Below are positions 8,288 through 17,552 of a DNA stretch of 64,000 nt, in pieces. Position numbers and translations under genes: made by a program. Source of the stretch: Neobacillus niacini (GTDB taxonomy: Bacteria; Bacillota; Bacilli; Bacillales; Cytobacillaceae); NCBI RefSeq assembly GCF_019749295.1, contig NZ_JACWFG010000013.1:248001-312000 (forward strand), read 5' to 3'. The notes below the pieces were generated by a model, which saw only the letters and a list, made by a program, of their open reading frames with translations, searched no databases and was not told the DNA's origin. Positions within the stretch are counted from its first letter, which is position 1. Each line of letters begins with the position of its first letter.

Positions 8288-8419
8288 TTATTCAGCTTTT
8301 CCAAGGCGTTTTTCTTCAAGGCGTAATTCAATTTTCTCCATCGCAGCTCTATCTTTTAAAAGTTGACTTTTATTTTCAGATACCAATTCTGCAAAGGAAC
8401 GTTTTCTAGGCTTTCTCAT
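8288..8419 (-). CDS. FbpB-family small basic protein, 43 aa
   Basis: The peptide MRKPRKRSFAELVSENKSQL continues as a charged helix to KRLGKAE. This is the pattern of the FbpB family (Fur-regulated basic proteins). In B. subtilis FbpB works with the small RNA FsrA in the iron-sparing response. AAGGTGATATAC precedes the ATG. No clear Fur box was recognised upstream, so iron control is not shown here. It is one of several short genes between tlp and yneN. Confidence 0.8.
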   Translation of the reverse strand: MRKPRKRSFAELVSENKSQLLKDRAAMEKIELRLEEKRLGKAE

Positions 8420-8547
8420 GTATATCACCTTCCTTATTTCCTATTCTAACAGTTATTATGCCCGGAAACGGTTGCAATTATTACAACTTTTTGAAAATTA
8501 TAAGAAAATAATGCGTTAAAGCTTTAAAGTGTCCGTAGTATAAAAAA

Positions 8548-8575
8548 AGACATCGGATTTTTTCATCCAATGTCT
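8548..8575 (-). terminator. Terminator of yneN
   Basis: AGACAT / ATGTCT plus GGAT / ATCC form an imperfect stem with a T-rich loop, followed on the minus strand by TTTTTTTA. Confidence 0.75.
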
Positions 8576-9107
8576 AATTTAGATCCTTTGTATATTGTTT
8601 CATTGCATCAAGACTCATAGCCCCGATAAACTTATTTCCGATATTCCCTTTTGTATCAATAAAATACGTCGTAGGAATGGAAAGTACTTGGTAGGTTTCG
8701 TTTACTTTATCCTCGGCATCTAAAGGTATAGGAAAGGTAATCCCATTTTCGTCAACAAAAGCTTGAACATCCAAATGAGGATCAATATTTACCGCTAATA
8801 TAACAACTTCGTCCCCAACTTCTTTATGAAATTCTTCCATAGCTGGCATTTCAGCTTTACATGGTGGACACCAAGTTGCCCAGAAATTGAGCATTACTTT
8901 TTTTCCTTTTAAATCCGAAAGTTTAACGGTCTCCCCCGTTAATGTTTTTAATTCAAAATCAGGAGCTTTTGCCCCCACTTTTAAACCACCCATATTAGCC
9001 GCTTCTTGACTTACGTTCTCGGGTTCAGCCTTTTTGTCCATAGCCTGCACAATTGCAACTCCAAGTAAGGCTATAAGTACAACAGCAGCGATGACTTTTT
9101 TTACCAT
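8574..9107 (-). CDS. yneN: TlpA/ResA-like membrane-anchored thiol-disulfide oxidoreductase, 177 aa
   Basis: Residues 4-21 are a signal anchor that places the thioredoxin domain outside the membrane. The active site is WATWCPPCKAEMP near residue 77, a CPPC motif as in ResA and TlpA; VLSIPTTYFID carries the cis-Pro loop. The protein likely reduces disulfides of exported proteins or apocytochromes. B. subtilis has yneN at the same place, beside citB and sspN. Unlike the redoxin at 45754-46263, this protein uses two normal cysteines. Confidence 0.9.
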   Translation of the reverse strand: MVKKVIAAVVLIALLGVAIVQAMDKKAEPENVSQEAANMGGLKVGAKAPDFELKTLTGETVKLSDLKGKKVMLNFWATWCPPCKAEMPAMEEFHKEVGDEVVILAVNIDPHLDVQAFVDENGITFPIPLDAEDKVNETYQVLSIPTTYFIDTKGNIGNKFIGAMSLDAMKQYTKDLN

Positions 9108-9245
9108 ACCCCCGAACCCCCTTGATTCAATAATGTACTACATTGATTTTACACTATAAAGTAAGTTGAAATGAAAGTTGTGTATGCCAAATATGTGACA
9201 ATTTACAAACAGTTTAGTAAAAGTATACTAGAAAAGCAAATAAAG

Positions 9246-10034
9246 TTACTTATTTAAGGCATTAAAGACACTGGTTGTCACACGGTCTACAATGATGTCA
9301 ATATCCCTTTCAGATAAGGTCTGTTCGTTTGTGGGTGTCACTCGCTTTGCATTATAGCCTTTAGGTACATCTACGCCTAATGGTGATACGCCATCAAGTC
9401 CCAACATGTTTTTTATATCAATGAGCTTAGCAACATTCTCCTTTGAGAGTTCTCGGTCACCTCTTAATTGTCTGGAAATCCAATTAATTTTTGCGGTGAA
9501 CTCTAATGATTCCATTAAGTAATAAGTATGCAATAAATCCTTGCCCCAGGTTAAAGCCCCATGGTTTTCTAATAATACACCCTGATGATCATAAACATGT
9601 GATTTGACGGCTTTCGGTACCTCATCTGTTGATGGTGTTCCATATTTTGCTAATGGAATCGTCCCTAACGATACGACTGCTTCAGGCATTATGGCCTGGT
9701 CTAAAGGTATCCCCGCAATTGCAAAGGCTGTTGCATATGGCGGATGGACATGCAGCACCGCATGAACATCAGGACGTTCCTGATAGACAAGCAAATGCAT
9801 TGTCATTTCAGAAGATGGTTTATACTCGCCTTCAAGTACGTTTCCTTCGCCATCAACTTTAATAATCATATCGGTAGTTAGGAACCCTTTACTTACTCCT
9901 GTTGGCGTAATCAAAAACTCATTTTCATCAATACGGACGGAGATATTTCCGACATTAGCTGCAACAAAGCCTTTTTCATAAACACGTTTTCCAATATCAC
10001 AAATAAGTTTTTTATATTTAATCTCGATAATCAT
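9246..10034 (-). CDS. Class II aldolase/adducin-family protein (fuculose-phosphate aldolase-like), 262 aa
   Basis: The domain is clear from GNISVRID, the PSSEMTMHLLVY segment with the catalytic Glu, and HAVLHVHPPYATAFA with two zinc-binding His; the third His lies in LLENHGALTWG. Related enzymes cleave fuculose-1-phosphate or ribulose phosphates. The C-terminus has an extra part: after RVTPTNEQTL comes an amphipathic helix with DIDIIVDRVTTSVFNAL. That resembles encapsulation peptides of aldolases packed in bacterial microcompartments, but no shell gene is in this window. It stands alone between yneN and the ABC-F gene; no kinase or isomerase of a sugar pathway is adjacent. Confidence 0.85.
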   Translation of the reverse strand: MIIEIKYKKLICDIGKRVYEKGFVAANVGNISVRIDENEFLITPTGVSKGFLTTDMIIKVDGEGNVLEGEYKPSSEMTMHLLVYQERPDVHAVLHVHPPYATAFAIAGIPLDQAIMPEAVVSLGTIPLAKYGTPSTDEVPKAVKSHVYDHQGVLLENHGALTWGKDLLHTYYLMESLEFTAKINWISRQLRGDRELSKENVAKLIDIKNMLGLDGVSPLGVDVPKGYNAKRVTPTNEQTLSERDIDIIVDRVTTSVFNALNK

Positions 10035-10219
10035 ATAAACCCTGCTTTCCGTTTTGCGAAAACAATTGTTTCACATAGTATACCCTTAATCTTATTGATA
10101 TTAGAGATTTATGCTTAGTTAGATATTAACGCAATGTTATGAAAATTTGTTCCTATTAACTTCGCGGATATGTTTGATTTTACGCTGATATACAGCAATC
10201 ATAGTAGTTGAAATAAAAA

Positions 10220-10244
10220 ATAGCCCCCTTCTCGAGGGGGCTAT
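10220..10244 (-). terminator. Terminator of the ABC-F gene
   Basis: ATAGCCCCCTTCTCGAGGGGGCTAT is a near-perfect GC-rich hairpin followed by TTTTTTATTT on the minus strand. Confidence 0.9.
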
Positions 10245-10254
10245 CTTATTGTTA

Positions 10255-11964
10255 TTATAGTAATTTTCTTTTTTGCTTCAGCAATTCGTTGAATTCACTA
10301 TCTAATTCGTTGTATTTTGGGTTCTTTTGATCAATTAAGGATAGTTCTCCTAAAATGGTCGCAATTCTGTTTTCGATAATCATTAATGTTTCTTTTTTTT
10401 CAGCAGGTTCTGCAGTCTGTTCTTTCTGAAAGTATTCTTCAGGCTTCATTTCCACACGCTTTATCCTTTGGTTATCGAATACAAGGAGCTTATCACATAG
10501 CTTATTTAAGAAATAGTAATCGTGAGAAACGGTTATGATGGTGCCATTAAATTCACTAAGCGTCTTTTCAAGCTCTTCTCTGCTAGGTAAGTCTAAATGA
10601 TTGGTGGGCTCATCTAAAATAAGAACATCATATTCTCTCATTAGCATGTCGACTAGTTTCACGCGTGTTCTCTCTCCAAGGCTCAAAGTCCCAATTGGCT
10701 TTGTAATGAACTGCTCCTTTAATCCGAGATTGGCAAATAAGGTTCGGGCGCGAAGTATATTTTCACGGTCTGTAAACCCTAATGCCTCTAAAGCGGTTCT
10801 ATCTTCGGGTAAATTATCAACATCCTGACTGAGGTAAGCAATCTTTAAAGAATCACTTTTCCACAGCTCTCCATTAGAAATGGATGTTTCGCCAAGCAGC
10901 ATTTTAATCAAAGTCGTTTTACCACTGCCATTTTCTCCTAATAAGCCTATACGTTCTCCATGATTTATATAAAAGTGACTTCCGCTGAAAAGGGATCTTT
11001 CTTCAAAAGACTTTGTTAGACCCTTCGCCTCAATAATCCTTTTTCCTCTATTCCCTTTCGAATCAAATTGAAATTTAACCTTTGTCTCTTCTAGAGGTTT
11101 TTCAACCTTGTTTTTTTCAAGCTCACTCTGCAGTCGCTTCATTTTCGACTTCACTTGCTTATCACGATTCTTTGCTTTTACCCGGTGATATTCCTTATTA
11201 CCATAATCTCTGCCTTGCTTTGTTGAGGTCCTGTGAGCCTTATCAGACCATGCAGTTAATTGCTCCATTTGCATCTCAATGTCTTCTTTTTTACGCTGTT
11301 GTACCTCGAAATGGTGCATTTGGGTTTCTGTTCGATGCTTCTTTTCTTTCTGGTAATCACTGTAGTTCCCAGTATAAAAGTTAAGCTTAGTATTCACTAT
11401 TTCAAATATCCTGGTTACTGTCTTATCTAAGAAATGACGATCGTGAGATATGATTAATACTGGACCCGTAAATTTCTCCAACTCTTCAATTAACCATTCT
11501 ATCCCTTTAAAATCAAGATGGTTCGTAGGCTCATCTAGAATTAAGAATCCGGGCTTGGAAGCCCACACATTAGATAAGGCAAGTTTCAACTTCTCACCAC
11601 CGCTTAAATGGTTTAAACGCTTCTCTTCCCATTCATACACCTTTTTTAGCCCTAACTCACTGGAGTGCTGCAAGATTTGTCCCTCAGAAGATAGAGATTG
11701 TTGAAATTCACTGCCTTCGTAATCTATCGATTGTGTCAGATAACCAATCTTTAATTCCGGTGATTTTTCAACAAAACCCTTATCAGGGGTGAGTTTTCCA
11801 GTAAGGATATTGGCTAATGTCGTTTTTCCGGTGCCGTTATACCCTACGAGACCAATCCTTTCGCCATTTTTTATATCAAAAGAAATATTGTCTAGGATTT
11901 TTCGAAGATTAAAGTTCATCTCCAATCCAGTTACTTTTATTATTGAAAAATTACTTTTGTTCAT
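10255..11964 (-). CDS. ABC-F family ATPase, possible antibiotic ribosomal protection protein, 569 aa
   Basis: Two ATP-binding domains without membrane segments: Walker A GYNGTGKTT near residue 44 and GENGSGKTT near residue 346; signatures LSGGEKLKLAL and LSLGERTRVKL; Walker B LILDEPTNHLD in both. Between them is a long basic linker of about 90 residues that in this family reaches the ribosomal peptidyl-transferase centre, and a helical C-terminal extension. The long linker and the attenuator-like leader favour an antibiotic-resistance type (Vga/Msr/VmlR-like) over a housekeeping EttA type; the drug class cannot be told. The start at 11964 follows GGAAGGGAG; an upstream in-frame ATG at 11982 overlaps that site. 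Confidence 0.88.
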   Translation of the reverse strand: MNKSNFSIIKVTGLEMNFNLRKILDNISFDIKNGERIGLVGYNGTGKTTLANILTGKLTPDKGFVEKSPELKIGYLTQSIDYEGSEFQQSLSSEGQILQHSSELGLKKVYEWEEKRLNHLSGGEKLKLALSNVWASKPGFLILDEPTNHLDFKGIEWLIEELEKFTGPVLIISHDRHFLDKTVTRIFEIVNTKLNFYTGNYSDYQKEKKHRTETQMHHFEVQQRKKEDIEMQMEQLTAWSDKAHRTSTKQGRDYGNKEYHRVKAKNRDKQVKSKMKRLQSELEKNKVEKPLEETKVKFQFDSKGNRGKRIIEAKGLTKSFEERSLFSGSHFYINHGERIGLLGENGSGKTTLIKMLLGETSISNGELWKSDSLKIAYLSQDVDNLPEDRTALEALGFTDRENILRARTLFANLGLKEQFITKPIGTLSLGERTRVKLVDMLMREYDVLILDEPTNHLDLPSREELEKTLSEFNGTIITVSHDYYFLNKLCDKLLVFDNQRIKRVEMKPEEYFQKEQTAEPAEKKETLMIIENRIATILGELSLIDQKNPKYNELDSEFNELLKQKRKLL

Positions 11965-11982
11965 AAAAAAACTCCCTTCCAT

Positions 11983-12190
11983 TGAACCTGAAGAGAGTGT
12001 TTAAGTCATGTAGTTTACACATTAATAAAAAAGCATACGTTAATAAACCTAAAAAGGCCTAAGTTAACGATGATTTTCATTGTAATATAAACGTAGAGGA
12101 CTAAAAAAGGATAGACTAATCCTATTCTTCAGGTTCACCATTTTTCGTTATTCGAATAAATGTGCTGAAAAAATAAGATTATAACTTCAT
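11983..12190 (-). promoter_or_regulatory. Attenuator-like leader of the ABC-F gene
   Basis: In the transcript, a 12-base segment UGAACCUGAAGA (12137-12126) is followed by hairpin AGGAU-UAGUCU-AUCCU and UUUUUU (12123-12103), an intrinsic terminator. The exact complement UCUUCAGGUUCA lies at 11994-11983, just before the ABC-F ribosome binding site. The two segments can pair over about 130 bases, which would compete with other folds. Further up, AGAGG precedes a three-codon ORF ATG-AAG-TTA-TAA at 12190-12179; the same bases include TATAAT, so they might instead be a -10 box. Translation-coupled attenuation is known for ABC-F resistance genes; the mechanism here is inferred. Confidence 0.55.
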
Positions 12191-12222
12191 TCCTCTTTAC
12201 CATTCCTTTGCGTTTGTTATGT

Positions 12223-13188
12223 TTATTTTATTTTACCGTAAACCAATTTGTCAATGATTTCCGCAAAATTAACATCTGAATACGGCTTTCCACGCTCAAT
12301 ATTATTTTTTAAATCAATAAGAGTATACTCCTGCCAATCCTGTAAGTTTAACAAATCCCATTTCTCCAAAAATAATGTATATAAAAAGATCTCCCTGATT
12401 TTTAAAAAGATTGGTATTTGCTGAATGAGTTCTTTGCTAATTTTGTGTTCCTTCTGATAACCTCGTAAGAAATGTTCCCAGAATTCCCTGCTAAATTGGG
12501 TGTTTTCTGATGTAAAAGAGGAAGCTTGCCAATAGGCATGATAAAAGGAAGTGGCTATGTCATAGGCAAACCAATGATAGGCACTATCATCAAAATCAAA
12601 AAGTGTCAGCCTGCCTTTATCTACAAATAAATTCCCTTGGTGAAAATCATTATGGATAAGCCCGAATAAATCAGACGTTAGTGGGAACGCAAATAAATGC
12701 TTTAAATGTTGTTTATACTTTTCTGCTATAGGTTCTGAAGTAATCCTTGGGAGAAGATTTAATAAATCCGGTTGGTTTACGGTCCACCTAGGTCTGTTTA
12801 GCTCAATGTTTTTCCCTGCATTATGCATCTTCCCCATTAAATTTCCCCAATAATAATAGAGTTCTTTGTTCCATATATCAAGATTGGTGACATCAATGGG
12901 TATTCCCTTGGCTTTTTCAAATACCACTAAAAAATATTGATTGCCTACTGTCTCAACGAAATTCCCACGAATAGATTTTACAGGCATCGATACCGGAACA
13001 GCTTTCTTCCATAAATCCTTTATAAATTCCAATTCATTTAAAATATCCTCTTTCTTCCGTCTGCTGGATGGTGAAAGTCTGAATATGAGATTACCAAGGG
13101 AATAGACGGTATTATGAAAGCCATCATTTATTGGAACTAGTTCACCCTCCGTAAACCCATATAAAGGTAAAATCTTTTCCGTAATCAT
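12223..13188 (-). CDS. Aminoglycoside phosphotransferase-fold kinase, 321 aa
   Basis: The APH/choline kinase fold is shown by the catalytic loop LIHNDFHQGNLFVD near residue 216 and the metal-binding LFDFDDSAYHWFAYDIA that follows. The N-terminal lobe has NTVYSLGNLIFRLSPSSRR with the ATP-binding strand region. Such proteins phosphorylate small hydroxyl compounds (homoserine, choline, aminoglycosides, thiamine), and some act in spore coats; the substrate is not known here. It ends just upstream of the ABC-F leader on the same strand and follows the DUF1992 gene. Confidence 0.82.
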   Translation of the reverse strand: MITEKILPLYGFTEGELVPINDGFHNTVYSLGNLIFRLSPSSRRKKEDILNELEFIKDLWKKAVPVSMPVKSIRGNFVETVGNQYFLVVFEKAKGIPIDVTNLDIWNKELYYYWGNLMGKMHNAGKNIELNRPRWTVNQPDLLNLLPRITSEPIAEKYKQHLKHLFAFPLTSDLFGLIHNDFHQGNLFVDKGRLTLFDFDDSAYHWFAYDIATSFYHAYWQASSFTSENTQFSREFWEHFLRGYQKEHKISKELIQQIPIFLKIREIFLYTLFLEKWDLLNLQDWQEYTLIDLKNNIERGKPYSDVNFAEIIDKLVYGKIK

Positions 13189-13214
13189 TTTTCTCTCTCT
13201 TTCGTAATGAACTC

Positions 13215-13580
13215 TTATTTTAATTTTTTATAAATTTTATCCGCATAGCTCCCAAAACGAGAATTGGTGGTTGTTCCTCTCTTTTCCAGCAGCCTCTCCA
13301 TTTCCATTCGTTTTTTTCCCAGTTTCGCTTGAAGACGTTTTTTCTCGTCTTCATCTGTTGAATTTTCCAATAATTCTTCAATTCTAAAAATTTCATTTTT
13401 TACTTCATCAGGTGAATAGCCCGCATTTTTTAATACGCGGTATGCCATTTTCCATTCATCGGACATTCCGGGAAAGTCATCTTTTAATTCCAGCGGCTGC
13501 CCCATTCCAGGGAGATTGTCGAGATCATTCTTCTTTATTGCGTCCTTAATTTTATCTTCAGCAATTTTTGAAAAATCCAT
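13215..13580 (-). CDS. DUF1992 (DnaJ C28 homology) protein, 121 aa
   Basis: The family signature is at the N-terminus: MDFSKIAEDKIKDAI, then NLPGMGQPLELKDD and MAYRVLKNAGYSPDEV. The C-terminal half is a charged coiled coil. Similar domains occur in DNAJC28-like proteins across bacteria and eukaryotes; function unknown. It starts 27 bases upstream of the phosphotransferase gene and may be cotranscribed. Confidence 0.85.
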   Translation of the reverse strand: MDFSKIAEDKIKDAIKKNDLDNLPGMGQPLELKDDFPGMSDEWKMAYRVLKNAGYSPDEVKNEIFRIEELLENSTDEDEKKRLQAKLGKKRMEMERLLEKRGTTTNSRFGSYADKIYKKLK

Positions 13581-13653
13581 TTACCTACCACCCTTTGCTC
13601 CACAAGTAAATAATTTATTCTTCCCAAAAATATATGTTGTTATCAGCTGTAAA

Positions 13654-13684
13654 AAACCACCATGCAAAGTGAGCATGGTGGTTT
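13654..13684 (-). terminator. Terminator of citB
   Basis: AAACCACCATG / CATGGTGGTTT, an 11-base perfect stem with a nine-base loop and TTTTTT on the minus strand. Confidence 0.92.
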
Positions 13685-13689
13685 GGACA

Positions 13690-16401
13690 TTAAGCTTCTT
13701 GTAATTTTTCGCGAAGTACCATTGGAAGGATACCGCCATGACGGTAGTAATCAATTTCAACTTCAGAATCGAAGCGAACAAGTACTTCAAATTCTTTCTT
13801 GTTGCCAGCTTCATCAGTAGCAGTAACTTTTAGGAAGTCACGTGGTTTAACGTTCTCATCCACTTGAACATCGATTGTTTCTTTACCCGTTAAACCAAGT
13901 GTTTCAGCACTTTCGCCATCTTTAAATTGAAGTGGAAGAACGCCCATTAACACAAGGTTTGAACGGTGGATACGCTCGAAGCTTTCAGCAAGTACTGTCT
14001 TAATGCCTAGAAGGTTTGTACCTTTCGCAGCCCAGTCACGTGAAGAACCCATTCCGTAATCTTTACCAGCAAGAACAATTAAGCCAGTGCCGTTTTCTTT
14101 GTATTTCATACAAGCATCATAAATCGGTGTTACTTCGCCTGTTGGCCAGTAAGTGGTTACTCCGCCTTCTGTGCCTGGTGCGATTTGGTTACGAATACGA
14201 ATGTTTGCAAAAGTTCCACGCATCATGACTTCGTGGTTACCACGACGAGACCCGTATGAGTTAAAGTCACGCGGCTGAACACCTTTTTCAAGCAGATACT
14301 TACCAGCTGGAGTGTTCTTACCAATTGCTCCTGCAGGTGAAATATGGTCAGTTGTTACAGAATCCCCAAACTTCGCTACTACACGTAGGTTAGTCAAAGG
14401 CTCAACTGTACCTGGCTCAGGTGATAAACCTTCAAAGAATGGTGGGTTTGCAATGTAAGTGGAATCCTCATCCCAAGTATACAATGGCTCATTGCTAGTT
14501 TTGATATCGTTCCAACGTTCGTTATCACCGAACACATTCGCATACTCTCTGCGGAATAGTTCAGGAGTTACTGTGCGCTTAACAACATCATTTACTTCAG
14601 CAGTTGTTGGCCAGATATCCTTGAAGAATACATCGTTTCCATCTTTATCTTTACCAATTGCTTCAGAAGCAAAGTCAATGTTAACAGTACCAGCTAAAGC
14701 ATAAGCAACTACTAGTGGTGGTGAAGCAAGGTAGTTACCTTTTACAAGCGGGTGAATACGTCCTTCAAAGTTACGGTTACCTGAAAGTACGGATGTAACT
14801 AATAGATCGTTTTCAGCGATTGTTTTTTCAATTTCTTCTTTTAATGGACCGGAGTTACCGATACAAGTTGTACAGCCGTAACCTACAAGGTTGAAGCCAA
14901 TTTCTTCTAAATAAGGAAGTAATCCGGAATCACGAAGGTATCCAGTAACAACCTTTGAACCTGGTGCCAAAGAAGTTTTAACGAACTTTGGAACTTCCAT
15001 GCCTAGTTCAACAGCTTTTTTCGCTACAAGTCCAGCACCTACTAATACGTATGGGTTAGAAGTGTTTGTACAGCTAGTAATAGAAGCAATTGCAACTGCA
15101 CCTGTTTTAATGGTTGTTTCATCACCATTTTGGAAATTAACCACAGCTGACTTTTCAAGCTCATCTGCTTGTAAGCCGAAGCCTTGGTTTCCTTGTGGTG
15201 CAGAAACTGCCTTAACAAATTCTTCTTTCATTTTAGAAAGTGGAATCAAATCTTGTGGACGCTTAGGACCTGAAAGATTCGCTTCAATAACTGAAAGGTC
15301 AATTTCAACAACATTTGTATAAACTGGCTCTAAAGCTGGATCAAAGAATAATCCATTTGCTTTGCAGTATTGTTCTACCACATTGATTTGTTCTTCCTCA
15401 CGGCCAGTTAAACGCATATATGCAAGAGATTCATCATCAATTGGGAAGAATCCACATGTAGCACCATATTCAGGAGCCATGTTAGCAATCGTTGCACGGT
15501 CTGCTAGTGGAAGTACAGATACTCCAGGACCAAAGAATTCAACAAATTTGCCAACTACACCTTTGCTGCGAAGAACCTGTGTTACTTTTAAAGCTAAGTC
15601 TGTTGCAGTAGCACCGTTTGGCAGCTCGCCTGTTAACTTAACTCCGACTACTTCAGGTACCGGGAAGTATGAAGGCTGACCAAGCATTCCAGCTTCTGCT
15701 TCAATACCGCCAACACCCCATCCAAGAACACCAAGACCATTGATCATGGTTGTATGGGAGTCAGTACCAACTAATGTATCTGGATATGCTTCTAATTCAC
15801 CATCAGCAGTTTCTGCTACATGAACAACATCTGCTAAGTACTCAAGGTTAACTTGGTGCACGATACCTGTAGCAGGCGGCACTGCACGATAGTTATTGAA
15901 TGATTTTTGAGCCCAGCTTAGGAACTGGTAACGCTCCGCATTACGTTCAAATTCAAAATCCATGTTTACTCGCAATGAGTCTGCTGAACCGTATGCATCA
16001 ACCTGTACAGAGTGGTCGATTACAAGGTCAACTGTTTTCTCTGGATTAATTTTATCTGGATCCCCGCCAAGGTCTGCCATTGCTTTTCTTAAAGAAGCAA
16101 GGTCAACTACTGCTGGAACTCCTGTGAAGTCTTGCAGGATTACACGAGATGGCTTGAATGGAACGTCCACTTCTTTAAGCTCATCTGTTCCCCATTTTGC
16201 TAAGTTTTCAACGTGCTCTTTTCCGATAACACGGCCATCGTATTGGCGGAGCACTGATTCAAGTAATACTTTTACGGAATATGGCAGGTTTGAAACCTTG
16301 CCGATTCCAGCCTCTTCAAGTGCACTTAAGCGGTAATAGTGGTAGCGTTTACCGTTAACTTCAAAAGAAGTTCGTGCGTTAAATACGTCATTTTTCACCA
16401 T
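13690..16401 (-). CDS. citB: Aconitate hydratase (AcnA/CitB), 903 aa
   Basis: Full-length monomeric aconitase, which isomerises citrate to isocitrate in the TCA cycle with a [4Fe-4S] cluster. Visible marks include [27 protein letters not shown] near residue 210, the cluster Cys in [11 protein letters not shown] and in [15 protein letters not shown], and the swivel domain with [29 protein letters not shown]. Length is normal (B. subtilis 909). In Bacillus the apoprotein can bind iron-responsive RNA. AATGAGGGGGC precedes the ATG. Surroundings (yneN, tlp, sspN on one side; sspO, sspP on the other) match B. subtilis. A CcpC-type dyad lies upstream. Confidence 0.98.
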   Translation of the reverse strand: MVKNDVFNARTSFEVNGKRYHYYRLSALEEAGIGKVSNLPYSVKVLLESVLRQYDGRVIGKEHVENLAKWGTDELKEVDVPFKPSRVILQDFTGVPAVVDLASLRKAMADLGGDPDKINPEKTVDLVIDHSVQVDAYGSADSLRVNMDFEFERNAERYQFLSWAQKSFNNYRAVPPATGIVHQVNLEYLADVVHVAETADGELEAYPDTLVGTDSHTTMINGLGVLGWGVGGIEAEAGMLGQPSYFPVPEVVGVKLTGELPNGATATDLALKVTQVLRSKGVVGKFVEFFGPGVSVLPLADRATIANMAPEYGATCGFFPIDDESLAYMRLTGREEEQINVVEQYCKANGLFFDPALEPVYTNVVEIDLSVIEANLSGPKRPQDLIPLSKMKEEFVKAVSAPQGNQGFGLQADELEKSAVVNFQNGDETTIKTGAVAIASITSCTNTSNPYVLVGAGLVAKKAVELGMEVPKFVKTSLAPGSKVVTGYLRDSGLLPYLEEIGFNLVGYGCTTCIGNSGPLKEEIEKTIAENDLLVTSVLSGNRNFEGRIHPLVKGNYLASPPLVVAYALAGTVNIDFASEAIGKDKDGNDVFFKDIWPTTAEVNDVVKRTVTPELFRREYANVFGDNERWNDIKTSNEPLYTWDEDSTYIANPPFFEGLSPEPGTVEPLTNLRVVAKFGDSVTTDHISPAGAIGKNTPAGKYLLEKGVQPRDFNSYGSRRGNHEVMMRGTFANIRIRNQIAPGTEGGVTTYWPTGEVTPIYDACMKYKENGTGLIVLAGKDYGMGSSRDWAAKGTNLLGIKTVLAESFERIHRSNLVLMGVLPLQFKDGESAETLGLTGKETIDVQVDENVKPRDFLKVTATDEAGNKKEFEVLVRFDSEVEIDYYRHGGILPMVLREKLQEA

Positions 16402-16548
16402 TGTAAAGCCCCCTCATTCGTCATACATTAACTAAATTAACGAAAAGTCGAAAAGTTTGAATATTCATATCCATTCCTACTTTTCTCACAATTCTAATCT
16501 TAATACAACCTTCTACATAAGTAAATAACAAGAAAGTTATTGTACTTG

Positions 16549-16563
16549 ATAAGTTTTCCTTAT
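16549..16563. promoter_or_regulatory. Candidate CcpC operator upstream of citB
   Basis: ATAAGTTTTCCTTAT fits the known CcpC dyad ATAA-N7-TTAT, about 150 bases upstream of the citB start. A looser copy, ATAA-N8-TTAT, is at 16525-16540. CcpC is a citrate-responsive repressor of citB in B. subtilis. The rest of 16402-16756 is AT-rich and should hold the citB and sspO promoters, which I could not place with confidence. Confidence 0.5.
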
Positions 16564-16756
16564 GTTTTTTATGTAAAGTGTTCATAATATTTAGAAAAAT
16601 CTTATAAGAACGTGTAACTGGATTTCATAATGATTAGAATTGTGTGCAGATTTATTATCTCAAAAAACTTTTTTGTTGTCATTTATTTTCTCTAAAAAGG
16701 TAATATTATCATTATCGAAAGAGAATTCAACAGAATTCTCCTAGGAGGTGAATGGT

Positions 16757-16906
16757 GTGCAACGAAGAAAGTCTAATCATGTAATCCCTGGAGCGAATGC
16801 TGCTAAAGGTCAGGGGCAAGGCGCAGGTTACAATGAAGAAATGGCGAATGAACCATTAACAATAAAAGAAAAAATGAACAATAAGAAACGAAAAAAGAAT
16901 CAATAA
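16757..16906 (+). CDS. sspO: Small acid-soluble spore protein O, 49 aa
   Basis: GTG start with AGGAGGTGAATG just upstream. The peptide [20 protein letters not shown], the AGYNEEM segment and the basic end NNKKRKKNQ match SspO (CotK) of B. subtilis, a minor forespore protein. Divergent from citB, as in B. subtilis. Confidence 0.92.
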   Translation: MQRRKSNHVIPGANAAKGQGQGAGYNEEMANEPLTIKEKMNNKKRKKNQ

Positions 16907-16913
16907 TACAGTT

Positions 16914-16947
16914 AAAAAGCAGGAGCTCCATGTCCCCTGCTTTTTTA
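16914..16947. terminator. Bidirectional terminator after sspO
   Basis: AAAAAGCAGG / CCTGCTTTTTT stem with a 13-base loop; A-run and T-run flank both sides, serving sspO and the convergent 16954-17223 gene. Confidence 0.85.
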
Positions 16948-16953
16948 ACTTGT

Positions 16954-17223
16954 TTATTCTGGAAGATTTACTTCTGCGACTATGCTCTGCAAATCTTGCT
17001 GAAAACGCTCAAGTTGTGCTCTTTGGTGTTCGGAAGCTACTTCCAGCGCATTTTCAATTTGTTGGTAGGCTTCATTCACTTCTTCTTTTAAATGCTTCAA
17101 TTGATGGCCGTAACTTGCACTATCACTAATAATAGTTGCCGCAAGCCCTTGTGCCTCTTCATATCCTTGCTGAGCAGCTTGAAAAGCCTGTTGTTTGTCT
17201 TTATTGTATGGATATTGCTGCAT
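16954..17223 (-). CDS. Small Gln-rich helical protein of unknown function, 89 aa
   Basis: No family recognised. The protein begins MQQYPYNKDKQQAFQAAQQG and continues as a predicted long helix rich in Gln, Glu and Ala with heptad-like spacing (EEVNEAYQQIENALEVASEHQ), so a coiled coil is likely. The start at 17223 is placed 11 bases after GAGGGGAGTG; an ATG at 17244 lies at that ribosome binding site. It sits among spore protein genes, so a sporulation role is possible but only by position. Confidence 0.7.
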   Translation of the reverse strand: MQQYPYNKDKQQAFQAAQQGYEEAQGLAATIISDSASYGHQLKHLKEEVNEAYQQIENALEVASEHQRAQLERFQQDLQSIVAEVNLPE

Positions 17224-17338
17224 TGACTGTTTCACTCCCCTCAATCGTTTATAACGTTAAATTGCACAGCGGAATAACAAATTATTCAGCATAAAAACTC
17301 TTCAGCATACCATCCTAACATTATAGGAGGGATGAAAA

Positions 17339-17479
17339 ATGGTGAACAAAAATGACGGCAAGGATATGAGAAGAAATCAACCGAAGATATCTGGTCAGCC
17401 TGAGCCATTAAGCGGATCGAAAAAAGTGAAAAACCGCAACCATACACGCCAAAAAAGTAAGTCGCATCACGATATGTAA
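17339..17479 (+). CDS. sspP: Small acid-soluble spore protein P, 46 aa
   Basis: The peptide [16 protein letters not shown] followed by [20 protein letters not shown] and ending KSHHDM is nearly identical in pattern to B. subtilis SspP (CotL). TAGGAGGG lies 8 bases before the ATG at 17339. In B. subtilis cotM, sspP and sspO are contiguous; here selA separates sspP from cotM. Confidence 0.93.
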   Translation: MVNKNDGKDMRRNQPKISGQPEPLSGSKKVKNRNHTRQKSKSHHDM

Positions 17480-17519
17480 CTGGTTAAACAAGTGATTACT
17501 TGGAACCATATAAATAGTT

Positions 17520-17550
17520 CGAACCCCCTCTAGACCGAAGAGGGGGTTCG
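17520..17550. terminator. Bidirectional terminator between sspP and selA
   Basis: CGAACCCCCTC / GAGGGGGTTCG, an 11-base perfect stem. The plus-strand tail is ATTT; the convergent selA stop lies directly beside it at 17553. Confidence 0.8.
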
Positions 17551-17552
17551 AT

